Origin: G963668435 sp963668435 | GTDB taxonomy: Bacteria > Latescibacterota > Latescibacteria > Latescibacterales > Latescibacteraceae | Direction of reading: 5' to 3' | NCBI GenBank assembly: GCA_963668435.2 | Contig: CAXXSC010000001.1 | Coordinates: forward strand, 558,001-622,000 | DNA: 64,000 bases | Position numbers and translations under genes: made by a program | Shown: piece by piece, positions 61,419 through 64,000 of the stretch | How positions within the stretch are numbered: the first letter of the stretch is position 1 | How the letters are laid out: each line of letters starts with the position of its first letter | Notes under the pieces: generated by a model | Databases searched by the model: none | What the model was told of the DNA's origin: nothing | What the model saw: only the letters and a program-made list of their open reading frames with translations

Positions 61419-62678
61419 TCAGAACGAATCCCCTATGGCTTTGATCATCGCCATGACATTTTCGACAGGGGCATCGGCCTGGATATTGTGGATCGTGTTG
61501 AATATGAACCCGCCGCCCTCGTTGAATATCCTGATGCGTTCGCTGACCTGCTCGTAAACATCGTCGGGACTGCCGTAAGGGAGGGTCGCCTGCGTGTCGA
61601 CACCGCCGCCGTGGAAAACAACACGATCACCGAAATCGGCTTTGAGCCCCTCGGCCTCCATTCCATTTGCCGTGACCTGCACCGGATTGACAATGTCGAA
61701 ACCGGATTCGATAATGTCGTTCATGAGGGGCCTGACACCGCCGCAGGTGTGGATCATTGTTTTCCAGGTGGTGTGCTCATGGACCCAGTCGTTGACTTTT
61801 ATGAAATTCGGTTTGTAAAGGTCCCGGTACATGTCGGGAGAGAATAGCGGGCCGCGCTGAGACCCGAAATCGGTTCCTGTCAGATAGATAATGTCGATAC
61901 GATCTCCGGCGGCCTGGAGGACGAGTTCCAGGTTGCCGAGGGTGATCTCTGTCTGGCGCTCGTAGACCTCCCGTATAAAGTCCGGCCTGAGCATGTGGGA
62001 AACATACCACTCCTCGATGTCGCGGATGCCTTTCGGATCGCGCATCCAGCTTCCCGGCACAGCCGCCACGTTGCCGAGAGAACTTCCCGGCATACTGAAA
62101 ATGACAGCGCGGTCGGTGTTCCGTGTTATCATGGCGACTTTGTCGCCGAGTTCGCGCAGACCTTCCTCCGGAATCGGACCGAATTCTTCGAGGTTATCGG
62201 CAGGGTCGAGAGCGGTTTCGTCGATCGGTTTCTGACGGATGACAGCGTCGTGGTAGAATCCTCCCGCGGGCATTTTCAAACCCGGCCCGGCATTTCTGTC
62301 GCCCCCGGGATACTGGAGGATGTCGCCGTTCTCGTCAGGCTCGGTGTTGAAAAGGCCGGGCACGAGCACTTCCGCGCCGTCGAAGGTGGTCCAGGGTTTC
62401 CAATCGTTGTTGGGTACTCCGATACGGTTTACGCCGATACCGATACCGGCGCAGTCCGAATAGAGCCGTTCCTTGAGGTCTTCCGCGATTTCACCAAGCA
62501 TCTGGTATGGTTCTGCGACTTTCACGCGGTCGCCGGGAATGTCGAGACCCAGTGTCTGCCTGAGCCGATAGACGGTTCCGACAGCAATTCCCGAAACCGG
62601 TGTGCCGCCGAAATCCACCGGGACCCGGTCGGGCTGCATATGATTGAGTGCGGCGTGTACTCGTTCTCGTGATGTCAT
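61419..62678 (-). CDS. Uroporphyrinogen decarboxylase-like methyltransferase 2
   Basis: A 419-residue homologue of the previous protein. Start TSRERVHAALNHMQPDRVPV is typical. The zinc-type site is MIHTCGGVRPLMNDIIESGF and the C-terminal HGGGVDTQATLPYGSPDDVY is diagnostic for the branch. Paralogues of this kind are commonly found in arrays in genomes that use methylated compounds. The two genes are 165 bases apart with a cupin gene upstream. No corrinoid protein gene is seen in the window. Confidence 0.87.
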   Translation of the reverse strand: MTSRERVHAALNHMQPDRVPVDFGGTPVSGIAVGTVYRLRQTLGLDIPGDRVKVAEPYQMLGEIAEDLKERLYSDCAGIGIGVNRIGVPNNDWKPWTTFDGAEVLVPGLFNTEPDENGDILQYPGGDRNAGPGLKMPAGGFYHDAVIRQKPIDETALDPADNLEEFGPIPEEGLRELGDKVAMITRNTDRAVIFSMPGSSLGNVAAVPGSWMRDPKGIRDIEEWYVSHMLRPDFIREVYERQTEITLGNLELVLQAAGDRIDIIYLTGTDFGSQRGPLFSPDMYRDLYKPNFIKVNDWVHEHTTWKTMIHTCGGVRPLMNDIIESGFDIVNPVQVTANGMEAEGLKADFGDRVVFHGGGVDTQATLPYGSPDDVYEQVSERIRIFNEGGGFIFNTIHNIQADAPVENVMAMIKAIGDSF

Positions 62679-62708
62679 CGATGGAACCTCCGCCTGAATT
62701 CCCCCGTT

Positions 62709-62747
62709 AAAAAAGGGCAGGAAAGGCCGTAAGAGGTCTTTCCTGCC
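62709..62747 (-). terminator. Terminator of the cupin gene (minus strand)
   Basis: GGCAGGAAAG (62716-62725) pairs with CTTTCCTGCC (62738-62747). On the minus strand it is followed by CCTTTTTTAA. It lies 30 bases after the cupin stop. Confidence 0.85.
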
Positions 62748-62776
62748 GTGAAAAGAGCATGGTTCAAATGCGTGGC

Positions 62777-63644
62777 TTAGGGCCTGACCTCGTGGTCTTT
62801 ATAGCGGGCAAAATAGAAAATCTTGATTTGCTCGTTGCCGTTATTGATATTCGCATGAGGTGTTTTGCCGTCCGGCGGGATCATGTAGCCGGTTCCCGGA
62901 GGCTGATTCCTGATCTGTTTGCCGATGAAAGCGATGCTGTTGCCTTTAACCGCTGTCCAGACCTCTTCACAGCCCGCGCCGTGGCTGTGGGGATGCCCGA
63001 TGGTCATTGGATCGAAGCAGACCGTGAGAACGCGCTCAAGGGTGCCAAGGCCGGCGTCGGTCTCGAAGAAATTCTTGACGATGTGACACCAGTGACCGGT
63101 GGTGCCTTCAATCGGAAGTGTGTTTTCATCCTTGACCAGCATGTCCTTGTTCGGCCTGAATCCGGCGGGAATGGGCTCGTTGACAAGGTACATGGTGATG
63201 GGTTCTTCGCCAGTGTTTTTCATGGTGAATTCGAGATTTGCCGGCATGAGTATGCAGATGCCCTCGTAAAGGTCGGATGTTTTTTTACCGGCCTTGATCG
63301 TTCCTTTGCCGCCTGGTAATGTAGAAAATTTCCTGCTCGCCTTTGAGTGTCGTCGGTGTCGTTACCGCGTGTGCATCGAGCGTAGCATAGGAAAAGCGGT
63401 TGATATACTCCAGCACGGCGCCTTTTGTCGGTGGATTCATGGCATCGCCCTTAGTGAGGACAGCGCGCTCGATAAGGGATCCGTGGGTTTTGACAGGCAT
63501 TGACTCCTGCCAGCTGCCGATGAACATGTCGATATTCGGGTCGACGCCGGGACGGTACGGAGCGCCGTCAAGGGTCTGGGCTGCCGCCATCGACACGAAA
63601 GCGGCCAGCAGGATTGCTGTAAGTACGAGTGTTTTCCGGGTCAT
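62777..63644 (-). pseudogene. Secreted cupin protein with one-base frameshift
   Basis: Two adjacent frames make one gene. The first (from ATG 63644) has a signal peptide (LVLTAILLAAFVSMAAAQ) and starts a cupin (EQEIFYIT), then goes out of phase and stops at 63285. The second carries the C-terminal cupin with metal ligands in HPHSHGAGCEEVW, then GTGYMIPPDGKTPHAN. Removing one base near 63314 gives EQEIFYITGGKGTIKAGKKT and joins the frames into a protein of about 288 residues. The site is not a slippery run, so it is probably an insertion mutation or sequence error. A mononuclear metal site for a dioxygenase or isomerase reaction is possible; function unknown. Confidence 0.8.
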
Positions 63645-63924
63645 AATAGTCTCCTTGTCCGGTTTTTCGTGAAATAAATGAAGGTTTGCAAATTAATATA
63701 GTGCCAAAAGCGCCCGTACGCATCCGAAAAGTGCCCGAGCAGGATGAAAGCGTATTATTACGCAAAAGCATTTTGTAAATCGTCCCGTTCTTACTATTAT
63801 AGCTAAGTACGGATCGGCAGACATGAACCTGCTGCATTGTGTGCCGTGGCTGCCGTGAGAACTCTTTTCGGCGGTCATGACTTCTTATTAACTGAATGCG
63901 CTCATTTTTCAAGGTGGAACGGTA

Positions 63925-64000
63925 ATGAAATCATTTCGCAAGGAACTGTGGTTCGATATACAGAAACGGCGCCGACTCATCAATATTACGCCTGATGTGG
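63925..64000 (+). CDS. YjbQ-family (secondary thiamine-phosphate synthase) protein, partial
   Basis: Only the first 25 residues are seen before the window ends: MKSFRKELWFDIQ, then KRRRLINITPDV. This matches the N-terminus of the UPF0047/YjbQ family, whose members have weak thiamine-phosphate synthase activity. AAGGTGG lies about ten bases before the ATG. Confidence 0.75.
   Translation, partial: MKSFRKELWFDIQKRRRLINITPDV

Overview
The window is a 64 kb stretch of bacterial chromosome, GC-moderate, from an uncultured-type member of the Fibrobacteres-Chlorobi-Bacteroidetes (FCB) group. This is an inference from gene content. A FlgD-like segment with the motif NFPNPFNPSTT, a large outer-membrane protein ending in an aromatic residue, tandem uroporphyrinogen-decarboxylase-like methyltransferase genes, many secreted sugar-active proteins and YHCH/RidA/SUMF1 families together resemble Latescibacterota, KSB1 or Zixibacteria genomes. 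I cannot place it more finely without a phylogeny.

Layout. 1-7.6 kb: a WG-repeat protein (cut by the window edge), an MFS exporter, a secreted four-repeat hemopexin-like protein, a secreted GH38 alpha-mannosidase and a secreted helical protein of unknown function. 7.8-12.9 kb: housekeeping genes, namely pyruvate phosphate dikinase, tRNA-Pro(GGG), surE, pcm, a YqaA-type membrane protein and tRNA-Pro(CGG). 12.85-19.84 kb: an integrative element inserted in tRNA-Pro(CGG). It is bounded by a perfect 48-bp direct repeat and carries a tyrosine integrase (in two frames, joined across an A AAA AAC heptamer), a small excisionase-like protein, one truncated and one complete copy of an IS3-family element, a 5'-truncated SIS-like gene and a Tat-exported DUF362 protein. 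20-25.7 kb: secreted proteins (HEXXH lipoprotein, SUMF1 protein with an internal FlgD-like domain, cyclophilin) and a redoxin.

26-36.4 kb: sugar metabolism. An SDR and a Gfo/Idh oxidoreductase diverge from an aldo/keto reductase. A tightly packed minus-strand operon follows: parallel beta-helix protein, HEAT-domain/sodium-symporter fusion, DapA/NanA-type aldolase, two paralogous small ATC-hydrolase-like proteins and a sialidase. Read together it looks like a system that cleaves, imports and breaks down an acidic or amino sugar. 36.8-44 kb: DEAD-box helicase, class A beta-lactamase-like serine hydrolase, membrane-anchored RidA, Tat-exported phosphoesterase, TSUP permease, two PilZ proteins (the second with a perfect CRP-type box) and a glycosyltransferase. 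44-52.3 kb: secreted helical protein, GNAT, D-cysteine-desulfhydrase-like enzyme, GmhA, SUMF1 protein, aldo/keto reductase-ferredoxin and a YhcH protein.

52.4-55.5 kb: a compact Fur-family regulator-znuACB zinc-uptake operon whose promoter carries a 7-1-7 inverted repeat and appears to be leaderless. 55.5-64 kb: a CBM9/PKD secreted protein, a large outer-membrane barrel, two URO-D-like methyltransferase genes, a cupin gene broken by one inserted base, and the start of a YjbQ-family gene. No CRISPR array, rRNA or replication origin was seen.
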